Source: Oscillospiraceae bacterium (GTDB lineage Bacteria; Bacillota; Clostridia; Oscillospirales; Acutalibacteraceae). Taken from it: 5,250 nt of DNA. The stretch lies in contig DNGF01000180.1 of the NCBI GenBank assembly GCA_003486665.1, positions 1 through 5,250 of the forward strand, in the 5' to 3' direction. The notes beneath the pieces were generated by a model that searched no databases, was not told the origin of the DNA, and was given only the letters and a program-made list of their open reading frames with translations. Each line of letters opens with the position of its first letter. Position 1 is the first letter of the stretch. The translations under genes and the position numbers were made by a program. This document shows positions 1 through 5,250 of this stretch, in pieces.

Positions 1-24
1 TTTTTCGTTCGGGGCAGTACCGAT

Positions 25-59
25 TTAGACATTAGACATTAGATGTTAGACGTTAGACA
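25..59. repeat. Heptanucleotide tandem repeat, five copies of TTAGACA-type unit
   Basis: Five adjacent 7-bp units are readable: TTAGACA (25-31), TTAGACA (32-38), TTAGATG (39-45), TTAGACG (46-52) and TTAGACA (53-59). The TTAGA core is invariant and the last two bases vary. A sixth, degraded unit (TTGATAA) may follow at 60-66. The array is non-coding and lies about 80 bp before the miaA start. Its role is unknown; such short arrays are prone to copy-number change by slippage. Confidence 0.85.
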
Positions 60-91
60 TTGATAAACATTTAAAAAACTTCAACATCTAA
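39..91. repeat. 9-bp inverted repeat linking the heptamer array to the leader
   Basis: TTAGATGTT at 39-47 is perfectly complementary to AACATCTAA at 83-91, leaving a 35-nt spacer. In RNA this could form an AU-rich long-loop stem that brings the repeat array next to the region before the ribosome binding site. The stem has only two G-C pairs, so its stability is doubtful. It may simply be a relic of a larger repeat. Confidence 0.4.
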
Positions 92-108
92 AATCCAAAT
101 ATTATTAT
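80..108 (+). promoter_or_regulatory. Weak candidate sigma-A-type promoter for the miaA operon
   Basis: TATTAT at 103-108 is a good -10-like hexamer (another overlaps it at 100-105). A poor -35-like TTCAAC (80-85, about half matching TTGACA) lies 17 bp upstream. Transcription would start near 115, leaving a very short leader before the ribosome binding site. The region is so AT-rich that such matches arise easily, and the true promoter could lie upstream of the window. Confidence 0.2.
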
Positions 109-124
109 ATCAAAAAAATTTTTT

Positions 125-130
125 GGGGAG
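125..130 (+). promoter_or_regulatory. Ribosome binding site of miaA
   Basis: GGGGAG sits 8 nt before the ATG at 139. This fits the start that gives a normal MiaA N-terminus, in which the Walker A loop begins at residue 11. Confidence 0.75.
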
Positions 131-138
131 CTGATCGG

Positions 139-1089
139 ATGAACAGAATACCTGTTGTGGCTGTCGTAGGTCCAACGGCATCGGGAAAGTCCGATTTAGC
201 CGTTGAAATATGCCGCCGATTCGGCGGAGAGGTCGTGTCGGCGGACTCCATGCAGATCTATAAGGGCATGGACATTGCAACCGCCAAGCCGACCGAGGAG
301 GAAAAACAAAATATCCCGCATCATATGATGAATTTTCTCGACAACACCGAGGATTACAGCGTTGCACTGTATCAGCAGGCGGCGGCTGCGTGTATCGCGG
401 AGATTTATTCAAGAGGTTTGCTGCCGGTTGTCTGCGGCGGAACGGGACTTTATGTTGATACTCTTCTCAACAATGTGAAGCTCAGCGAGGATTCATACGA
501 TGAGGAGCTTCGCGTTTCGCTTTTGAAAAGGGCAGAGGACGAGGGAGCGGACAGACTGCTTGAAGAGGTCAGAGCTTTTGATCCCGAATATGCCGAGAAG
601 CTTCACCCGAACAACGTGAAAAGAATTGTTCGGGCGCTTGAGGTTTATAAAACAACAGGCACAACTATGACCGAGCAAAACAAGCTGTCAAAGCAGACCT
701 CGCCGTATGACGTATGCTTTATCGGGCTTGACGCGGAGGACAGACAGTTCCTTTATGACAGAATCGACCGCCGCGTTGACGTTATGCTTGAACGCGGACT
801 TGAAGAAGAGGCGAGAGAATATCTTTCTTCCGCAAACGGTTCAACCTCGGCACAGGCGATAGGCTATAAGGAACTGCAGCCGTTTTTTGACGGAGCGATA
901 ACGCTTGATGAAGCGGTAGAAAATTTAAAAAAAGCAACAAGAAGATATGCAAAGCGTCAGTTGACATGGTTCAGACGCAACGAGCGAATAAATTGGCTTT
1001 ATATTGACAAATATCAAAAAAGAGATGAACTGATGAGCGACGCGTTTGCGATTGTTGAAAAATTCAGGAAAGGGGAAACGTCCGAATGA
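139..1089 (+). CDS. miaA: tRNA dimethylallyltransferase MiaA
   Basis: MiaA transfers a dimethylallyl group from DMAPP to N6 of adenosine 37 in tRNAs reading UNN codons, giving i6A37, which MiaB can later thiolate; it acts in the cytoplasm. The 316-residue protein has the usual family length. Visible motifs are the P-loop GPTASGKS (11-18), DSMQIYKGMDIATAKP (36-51) with the family's active-site Asp36, HHMMNFLD (61-68), GGTGLY (100-105), QAIGYKEL (239-246) and the C-terminal tRNA-contacting RRYAKRQLTWFRRN (268-281). The insert between about 110 and 230 corresponds to the substrate-tRNA domain. The ATG has a GGGGAG site 8 nt upstream. Its stop overlaps the next start as ATGA, which suggests translational coupling. 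The gene looks intact, and the identification is near certain from the motifs. Confidence 0.97.
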   Translation: MNRIPVVAVVGPTASGKSDLAVEICRRFGGEVVSADSMQIYKGMDIATAKPTEEEKQNIPHHMMNFLDNTEDYSVALYQQAAAACIAEIYSRGLLPVVCGGTGLYVDTLLNNVKLSEDSYDEELRVSLLKRAEDEGADRLLEEVRAFDPEYAEKLHPNNVKRIVRALEVYKTTGTTMTEQNKLSKQTSPYDVCFIGLDAEDRQFLYDRIDRRVDVMLERGLEEEAREYLSSANGSTSAQAIGYKELQPFFDGAITLDEAVENLKKATRRYAKRQLTWFRRNERINWLYIDKYQKRDELMSDAFAIVEKFRKGETSE

Positions 1090-2336
1090 AAAATCCGTTT
1101 AGAAATCGAACATGGGTAAACATGATATGTACGGTACTGGTGCTTTCAATATTTGTGTACCTTTTTCATGACGCTGTTAAATTTAACCGTGAGCGCTACG
1201 ATACCGAAACGGCTGATGAGGTTATCGAACAGGAAAAGATCAGCATGAAGGTGGATACCTCTGCCATTGAAAAATATATAAATCAGGAAACATCGGGAAC
1301 TGTTGTTCCTCTCATAAAGGACGGCATGAGGGTTGCCAGCGGAGATTCGGTTGCAAGGGTTTGCAGCTCTGCCGAGGATGCCGCAAACGTTTCCGCTCTT
1401 GTCGAAGCAAAGGAGAGCCTTGCAAGATATCAGGAAATTTCCGAACAGACCGAGCTTAACACTCTGGATATGGAAAAGCTCAACAAGGCGATTGATTCGG
1501 ATTTTGCCGAGCTGATAAAAAATTCAAATTACGGCAATTTTTCCGATATCGGCAAGGATATAGAAAATCTCGAAAATAAACTTGCGAGTAAACAAATTCT
1601 CAGGGACGGAACGATTAATCTTACGTCAAAGTTTAATGAGCTTAATGCAACGATCAGCTCACTTGAAGCAAAGAATATAAACACATCGGATGTTCAGGCT
1701 CCGCTGTCGGGCTATTATATAAGCAACCTTGACGGCTACGAAAATGCTGTGAGCTATGATAAAATTTCCAACCTGAACGTTTCTGAGGTCGAAAAGCTTT
1801 TTGAAAAAAAGCCGGAGGATGTTTCGGGAAAAATGGGAAAGATCGTCGGCAGCTACAAATGGTATCTTGTAACAATTATGGACAGCAAGTACTCATTGCT
1901 TATGTCCAAGGGTGATGAAGTGAAGATCAATATGCCTTATTACGGATTAAACGACGTCAGCGTTTTGGTCGAATCGCTTTCCACAACGCAGAATAATAAG
2001 GTTGCGGTTGTTTTTTCGTGCAACAAAATGAATGAAACCTATGCCAACATGAGAAATGTTAATATTGAGGTAGTTTTCAAGGAATATAAGGGCTACAAGA
2101 TCAGAAGTTCTTCAATAAGACACGAAGTGGACAGCGAAAAAGAAGATATTTCGGTTGTATATATTCTTCGCGGTGATATAATGAATGTCAGGAAGGTTGA
2201 AATTATATACGACATGGGAGATTATGTTCTCGTCAGCGAAAAAACAGTGGCTAAAAACGGATACAGTCCGATTAAACGTTATGATGAAGTAATTGTGAAA
2301 GGAAGAAATCTCAGTGACGGAAAAAGCATTAGTTGA
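1086..2336 (+). CDS. HlyD-like single-pass membrane protein, function unknown
   Basis: This 416-residue protein is not one I can assign a function. Seen: a short basic N-terminus, one membrane segment at about 10-28, then a largely extracellular body. A barrel-sandwich (lipoyl-like) half motif starts at Gly71 (TVVPLIKDGMRVASGDSVARV, 72-92). About 110 residues follow that look largely helical or coiled-coil (95-195, rich in E/K/L). The second half motif is VQAPLSGYY (203-211), and a beta-rich region extends to the end. This is the layout of HlyD/RND-type periplasmic adaptor proteins, which bridge a transporter to an outer channel. No ABC, MFS or outer-membrane partner is encoded nearby, and the setting is a cell-division cluster, so an envelope or division role is possible (inference). 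The start overlaps the miaA stop by 4 nt, with AGGGG (1071-1075) 10 nt upstream. The 3' end overlaps the next gene by 23 nt. Confidence 0.85.
   Translation: MKNPFRNRTWVNMICTVLVLSIFVYLFHDAVKFNRERYDTETADEVIEQEKISMKVDTSAIEKYINQETSGTVVPLIKDGMRVASGDSVARVCSSAEDAANVSALVEAKESLARYQEISEQTELNTLDMEKLNKAIDSDFAELIKNSNYGNFSDIGKDIENLENKLASKQILRDGTINLTSKFNELNATISSLEAKNINTSDVQAPLSGYYISNLDGYENAVSYDKISNLNVSEVEKLFEKKPEDVSGKMGKIVGSYKWYLVTIMDSKYSLLMSKGDEVKINMPYYGLNDVSVLVESLSTTQNNKVAVVFSCNKMNETYANMRNVNIEVVFKEYKGYKIRSSSIRHEVDSEKEDISVVYILRGDIMNVRKVEIIYDMGDYVLVSEKTVAKNGYSPIKRYDEVIVKGRNLSDGKSIS
2301..2305 (+). promoter_or_regulatory. Ribosome binding site that fixes a GTG start
   Basis: GGAAG, in an AAAGGAAG context, lies 8 nt before GTG at 2314 and inside the 3' end of the HlyD-like gene. 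No in-frame ATG occurs soon downstream in a position that would keep the family N-terminus, so this site supports the GTG start and the 23-nt gene overlap. Confidence 0.65.
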
Positions 2337-3039
2337 TGAGCGCTTTAAGGATATCGAAGAAAATTATAAGCGTATCAGAGAAAATATTCAGAAAGCAACT
2401 CTGGAAAGCGGCAGAGAAGACGGTTCGGTTCGTCTGATGGGCGTAACGAAAACGGTTGACAGTCTTTATATCAATCATGCACTTTCTCTTGGAATTGATC
2501 TCATAGGTGAAAACAGAGTTCAAGAATATCTCGGCAAAAGAGATGAGCTTCACCTTCAGGGAGTCGAAAAACATCTCATCGGTCATTTGCAGACAAACAA
2601 GGTCCGTCAGATCGTCGGAGAGGTTGATATGATCGACAGCGTTGACAGCGTTAAGGTTGCAAAGGAGATAGGAAAGGTTTCGGCAAAAAAGGGTATCATT
2701 ACCGATGTTTTGGTTGAAATAAACATCGGTGAGGAGGCAAGCAAGTTTGGTCTTGACCCGTCCGAGCTGACCGAAACTCTTTGCGAAATATCGGAAATCG
2801 ACGCGGTTCGAGTCAAAGGACTTATGGCAATTCCGCCGATTTGCGACAGCAGTGCGGAAATTCGTAAATTTTTTATGAATATGAACCGAATGTTCCTTGA
2901 CATAAAGGCAAAAAAATTAGATAATATCAGTATGGACATATTGTCGATGGGTATGTCCGGCGATTACGTTGAGGCTATTCTGGAAGGCTCAACGATGGTA
3001 AGAGTCGGATCATCGCTTTTCGGTAAACGTGTATATTAA
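2314..3039 (+). CDS. YggS/YlmE/PLPBP-family PLP homeostasis protein
   Basis: A cytoplasmic fold-type III (alanine racemase-like barrel) protein that binds pyridoxal 5'-phosphate; in studied bacteria the family keeps PLP and amino-acid pools balanced and has no clear catalytic activity. The 241 residues match the family length of about 230 with a short N-terminal extension. Visible motifs: VTKTV with the PLP-binding Lys46 (44-48), GENRVQE (65-71), HLIGHLQTNK (87-96), EINIGEEASKFG (135-146), VKGLMAIPP (167-175) and the phosphate-binding end SMGMSGDY...EGSTMVRVG...FGKR (211-239). The GTG start is chosen because GGAAG stands 8 nt upstream. In many Gram-positives its homologue ylmE stands directly before sepF, as here. 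The 23-nt overlap with the upstream gene suggests coupled translation. No missing key residue is seen. Confidence 0.93.
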   Translation: MTEKALVDERFKDIEENYKRIRENIQKATLESGREDGSVRLMGVTKTVDSLYINHALSLGIDLIGENRVQEYLGKRDELHLQGVEKHLIGHLQTNKVRQIVGEVDMIDSVDSVKVAKEIGKVSAKKGIITDVLVEINIGEEASKFGLDPSELTETLCEISEIDAVRVKGLMAIPPICDSSAEIRKFFMNMNRMFLDIKAKKLDNISMDILSMGMSGDYVEAILEGSTMVRVGSSLFGKRVY

Positions 3040-3042
3040 TTC

Positions 3043-3048
3043 AGGAGG
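3043..3048 (+). promoter_or_regulatory. Ribosome binding site of sepF
   Basis: AGGAGG lies 10 nt before the ATG at 3059. It rules out the upstream in-frame codon at 3029, which falls inside the preceding gene and lies before this site, and it gives the expected SepF N-terminus. Confidence 0.85.
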
Positions 3049-3058
3049 ATTTATTATA

Positions 3059-3523
3059 ATGGGTATGATGGATAAACTTAAGAATATGTTGAATATGTCT
3101 GAGGAGGAATTCTTTGACGATGTTGACGTCGAGGAGGACGAGGCAGACAAGGAGGAGTCGCACGACGTAAGAAGCAACTTTTCCTTTAATCACAAAAATG
3201 ACCGTGACAGTAAGGTTGTTGATATCCGTTCTTCGGCTTCACCCGCTTCAGCGTCAAAGTCAACTGTTGTGTTTCAGAAGCTCAACAGATATGAGGACGT
3301 AGGTGCGGTAGCCGATGCGCTTAATGAAAGAAAGATCGTAATCCTCAATCTTGAAACCTGCCCTACCGACGCTACGGTGAGAATAATCGACTTTCTCAGC
3401 GGTGCGGCTTATGCAAACAACAGCGAGATCAAGCGCGTTGCCGGCAGAGCCTATATAATCACACCTTATAATGTTCCGCTTACGGGCGAGCTTCTTGATG
3501 AGGTTGAACATTCAAATTATTAA
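3059..3523 (+). CDS. sepF: Cell division protein SepF (FtsZ membrane anchor)
   Basis: SepF binds the C-terminal tail of FtsZ, assembles into rings or arcs and tethers the Z-ring to the membrane through an N-terminal amphipathic helix. From the ATG at 3059 the protein has 154 residues, the usual size. Residues 1-13 (MGMMDKLKNMLNM) fit the membrane helix. Residues 14-67 form a variable linker, first acidic and then Ser/Ala-rich. Residues 68-139 are the SepF domain, with KLNRYEDVGAVADAL (74-88), KIVILNLE (92-99), VRIIDFLSGAAYA (107-119) and IKRVAGRAYIITPYNV (124-139). The 15 residues after this are probably flexible. AGGAGG upstream decides the start, and the gene follows the YggS-family gene by 19 nt. 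The Gly usually found before the I-x-R-V strand appears to be Ser122. The gene is otherwise ordinary. Confidence 0.95.
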   Translation: MGMMDKLKNMLNMSEEEFFDDVDVEEDEADKEESHDVRSNFSFNHKNDRDSKVVDIRSSASPASASKSTVVFQKLNRYEDVGAVADALNERKIVILNLETCPTDATVRIIDFLSGAAYANNSEIKRVAGRAYIITPYNVPLTGELLDEVEHSNY

Positions 3524-3597
3524 TTAAAGCAAGGCGTATATCGCAATTTGTGCGGTATTGTCTTGAATTAAAGTTTAAAATACAGGAGGAATAAACC
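3524..3597 (+). other. 74-nt sepF-divIVA spacer with a small hairpin
   Basis: An 8-bp stem is readable: 3538-3545 (ATATCGCA) pairs with 3551-3558 (TGCGGTAT), with a 5-nt loop and one G-T wobble. It is followed by TGTCTTG rather than a U-run, so it does not look like a strong intrinsic terminator. It could weaken read-through, protect an mRNA end after cleavage, or be chance. This is the longest gap between genes in the window, so it is the natural place for separate control of divIVA. Confidence 0.45.
3584..3589 (+). promoter_or_regulatory. Ribosome binding site of divIVA
   Basis: AGGAGG, continuing to AGGAGGA, lies 8 nt before the ATG at 3598. It is close to ideal and suggests strong, independent translation of divIVA. 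Confidence 0.85.
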
Positions 3598-4833
3598 ATG
3601 TTAACACCGGCAAAAATCACAAATCACCATTTTGAAGCCTCCGGAAGAAATGCTTATAAAGCAGAGAGCGTAGACACTTTTATCAAAGAAGTCGCCGAAT
3701 CTTACGAGCAGATGTTCCGCGAAAACGGAGAAATGTTCAAAAAGATCAATCTGCTTGCACAAAGACTCGAAGAATACAGAAATGATGAAGACAACATTCG
3801 CAACGCGCTTTTGACAGCACAGAGAGCGGCGGAGAAAATTACTCACGAGGCTCAGGAAAAGGCTGACAAGCTTGTTGCCGAGGTTAAAGAGAGAACCGAT
3901 TCTGAGAATGAAAGGCTTGACGCTGCCGCAAAGGAAATGCTCACAAAGGCAAAGTACCAGGCGGACGCAATTGTTGAAGAGGCACAGAAGCAGGCAAGAG
4001 AGATCGCCGAAAAAGCAGTGGCGGAGTCCAAGGAAGCCTCTGTTAATGCAAGAAGCGACATGATCAAGGAGCTTGCAGCTCTCGAAACCATGAAACAGGA
4101 GGTTACAAAGTTTAAGCAGCAGATCCTCGGCGAGTATGCCGCACAGCTTGAGCTTATCAATAAGCTTCCTGAGGTCGTTATCGAAAAAATGACCGAAGAG
4201 GAAAAGGTGAACGAGGAAAAAGCGGATGAGGAACCGGCTCCGGCTCAGGAGTCTGCCGAAGAGGTCGAAGAGGAAGCCGCAGAACCCGAAAAGGAAGAAG
4301 AGGTGAATGCACCTGCTTCCGAGGAGGAGGTAACTCAGGAAGCTGCTGAGTCAGAGGATGTGCGCCCTTTTGAGGAAAATATCGAGGAGGCTAAGTCTTC
4401 CGACGCAAGAGAAGCCGACTCGATGGATGTTGAGCATCTTCAGCAAATGATAGACGAAACGGAAGATACCGATGCCGAATCAGATCCTTCATATGAGGAT
4501 GAGGACGAGGAAGAAGACGAAGAAGAAGCAGGCGAGCCGACAGAGTTCGTTGTACCTGACATCGACGAGGCGAGCGATGAGGAGCTTGACAAGATCGTTG
4601 ACGATTACGGAACCGAGCAGAAGTCTGAGCCTCATGATATAATGTTTACCAAGCCCAGACACGATTCAGACGGAAAAGACGGCTTTAAACTTAAGTTTGA
4701 AAACATTGATTCGTATGCCGCAGAGGATGTTGACAACGATTATCTTGATGATCTTGACGACGATGACCTTGACGACGACGGAAATAACGGCGGACTTGCC
4801 GGCAAGATCAAGGGCTTTTTCAAGAAGCAATGA
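3598..4833 (+). CDS. divIVA: DivIVA-family polar/septal scaffold with long acidic C-terminal tail
   Basis: DivIVA proteins form coiled-coil oligomers that gather at strongly curved membrane (septum, poles) and recruit partner proteins. This one has 411 residues, far longer than B. subtilis DivIVA (about 164). Seen: the N-terminal lipid-binding domain with MLTPAKI (1-7), HHFEASGRNAY (10-20) and VDTFIKEV (25-32); coiled coil to about residue 190, rich in A/E/K/Q; then an acidic, disordered-looking tail (about 197-395) with runs at 302-310 and 384-394. The tail is broken by a less acidic patch (FTKPRH 350-355, FKLKFENI 363-370), and the protein ends LAGKIKGFFKKQ (400-411), basic and hydrophobic. 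Aligned to B. subtilis from memory, membrane-inserting Phe17 is replaced by Gly16, with the next Arg kept and one residue inserted. The stop overlaps the lspA start by 4 nt. DivIVA identity is firm; the role of the tail is unknown. Confidence 0.93.
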   Translation: MLTPAKITNHHFEASGRNAYKAESVDTFIKEVAESYEQMFRENGEMFKKINLLAQRLEEYRNDEDNIRNALLTAQRAAEKITHEAQEKADKLVAEVKERTDSENERLDAAAKEMLTKAKYQADAIVEEAQKQAREIAEKAVAESKEASVNARSDMIKELAALETMKQEVTKFKQQILGEYAAQLELINKLPEVVIEKMTEEEKVNEEKADEEPAPAQESAEEVEEEAAEPEKEEEVNAPASEEEVTQEAAESEDVRPFEENIEEAKSSDAREADSMDVEHLQQMIDETEDTDAESDPSYEDEDEEEDEEEAGEPTEFVVPDIDEASDEELDKIVDDYGTEQKSEPHDIMFTKPRHDSDGKDGFKLKFENIDSYAAEDVDNDYLDDLDDDDLDDDGNNGGLAGKIKGFFKKQ

Positions 4834-5250
4834 GTATTTTAATCAGTTTTATTTCAATAGCTGTTCTGACCGCTGCCGATCAGGTGATAAAGTTCTTTGT
4901 TGAACGTTATCTTCAGCCGATCGGTACGGCTGAATTCATAAACGGATTTATCAGCTGGAATTATGTACGAAACACCGGCGCGGCATTCGGTTCGTTTTCT
5001 CAGAGTACGACCATGCTTTCGGTTGTTACGGGCGCAGTGATTCTTGCAGGTATAATCCTGATAGCAACAAAAAAGATAAAATCAAAGTTTTACCTTACCT
5101 GTGCCGTGATGATAATTTCCGGCGGTTTGGGAAATCTCATTGACCGCATTTTTAAAGGTTATGTTGTTGATTTTATTGATGTTCAGTTTGCCGATTTTGC
5201 AGTTTTTAACTTTGCCGACTGCTGCATCTGCATCGGGGTATTTCTGATCC
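4830..5250 (+). CDS. lspA: Lipoprotein signal peptidase LspA (3' end cut by window)
   Basis: LspA (signal peptidase II) is a membrane aspartyl protease that removes signal peptides from prolipoproteins after Lgt has added diacylglycerol to the lipobox Cys. The 140 visible residues cover almost the whole protein. Seen: a first membrane segment with the conserved ADQVIK (16-21), RNTGAAFG (47-54), a membrane segment at about 62-80, a third at about 87-103 containing SGGLGNLIDR (97-106), then GYVVDFID (110-117) and FNFADCCICIG (126-136). Asp114 and Asp130 match the catalytic pair. The last membrane segment is incomplete, and no stop is reached. The ATG overlaps the divIVA stop as ATGA. Only a weak AGGG stands 15 nt upstream, so translation probably depends on coupling to divIVA. 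The reading frame is inferred from this start and the motifs. Confidence 0.95.
   Translation, partial: MSILISFISIAVLTAADQVIKFFVERYLQPIGTAEFINGFISWNYVRNTGAAFGSFSQSTTMLSVVTGAVILAGIILIATKKIKSKFYLTCAVMIISGGLGNLIDRIFKGYVVDFIDVQFADFAVFNFADCCICIGVFLI

Larger units (their letters stand above)
1..138. other. Non-coding leader upstream of miaA
   Basis: I see no convincing coding region here. Positions 1-24 hold nothing I recognise; the opening T-run could be the tail of an upstream terminator, but its stem would lie outside the window. Positions 25-59 are a heptamer tandem repeat. From about 60 the sequence becomes very AT-rich, and it includes a 12-bp self-complementary A6T6 block at 113-124 just before the miaA ribosome binding site. 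The stretch probably holds the promoter or 5' UTR of the downstream genes, but no strong promoter is visible. Confidence 0.6.

Noticed and set aside
113..124. A6T6 palindrome as an intrinsic terminator
   Set aside because: It has no G-C pairs and no loop room, and it sits directly before the miaA ribosome binding site. At most it is a bent or easily melted DNA element.
110..412. Open frame on the - strand across the start of miaA
   Set aside because: The product is Pro/Arg/Cys-rich with no family motif and lies opposite a certain gene. The other minus-strand frames in the window were rejected for the same reason.
3029..3058. Upstream in-frame start for sepF, adding 10 residues
   Set aside because: It lies inside the end of the YggS-family gene and before the AGGAGG at 3043-3048. 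The ATG at 3059 gives the typical SepF N-terminus.
3101..3170. Small out-of-frame ORF in sepF starting at 3120 behind GAGGAGG, encoding an Arg-rich peptide
   Set aside because: GAGGAGG here simply encodes Glu-Glu in the acidic linker. The spacing of 12 nt is long, and the Arg-rich peptide is the expected frame shadow of GAG/GAC-rich codons.
3576..3581. TAAAAT as a -10 box for a divIVA promoter
   Set aside because: No -35 lies at 16-18 bp, and transcription would start within the ribosome binding site, leaving no usable leader.
4501..4780. GA-rich stretch in divIVA as a tandem DNA repeat
   Set aside because: There is no fixed repeat period; the low complexity comes from runs of Glu and Asp codons in an intact frame.
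5214..5241. Cys-rich patch beside the LspA catalytic Asp130 as a metal site
   Set aside because: Residues at these positions vary in LspA and lie in a membrane helix; there is no His or paired Cys motif to support metal binding.

Overview
The window looks like chromosomal DNA from a Gram-positive Firmicute of class Clostridia, probably a gut Oscillospiraceae/Ruminococcaceae-type organism. The reasons are strong AGGAGG ribosome binding sites, moderate GC content, and a SepF-DivIVA-LspA gene order with an HlyD-like gene beside YggS. The taxonomic call is inference from gene content. No rRNA or marker search was possible.

All six genes lie on the + strand with almost no space between them, which suggests one transcript. 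Positions 1-138 are a non-coding leader. It carries a 7-bp tandem repeat (25-59), an inverted copy of one unit (83-91), AT-rich sequence and a good ribosome binding site. Next comes miaA (139-1089, tRNA A37 prenylation). It overlaps by 4 nt an uncharacterised single-pass membrane protein of HlyD/adaptor type (1086-2336). That gene overlaps by 23 nt a GTG-started YggS/YlmE-family PLP-binding protein (2314-3039). SepF (3059-3523) follows after 19 nt. A 74-nt gap with a small hairpin leads to a DivIVA-family protein with a very long acidic tail (3598-4833). Finally lspA (4830 onward) overlaps divIVA by 4 nt and is cut by the window end.

The core is a reduced version of the ylm/division cluster known from Gram-positive bacteria: ylmE-sepF-ylmG-ylmH-divIVA. 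Here ylmG and ylmH are absent between sepF and divIVA. SepF anchors FtsZ to the membrane. DivIVA marks curved membrane at septa and poles. LspA matures lipoproteins. The HlyD-like protein has no transporter partner in the window and may serve the envelope or division.

The most interesting point is in DivIVA. The membrane-inserting Phe of the B. subtilis N-terminal loop appears to be Gly here. The protein instead ends, after about 200 acidic residues, in a short basic-hydrophobic peptide that could act as a second membrane anchor. I see no mobile elements, CRISPR, tRNA or rRNA, and no wholly new system.
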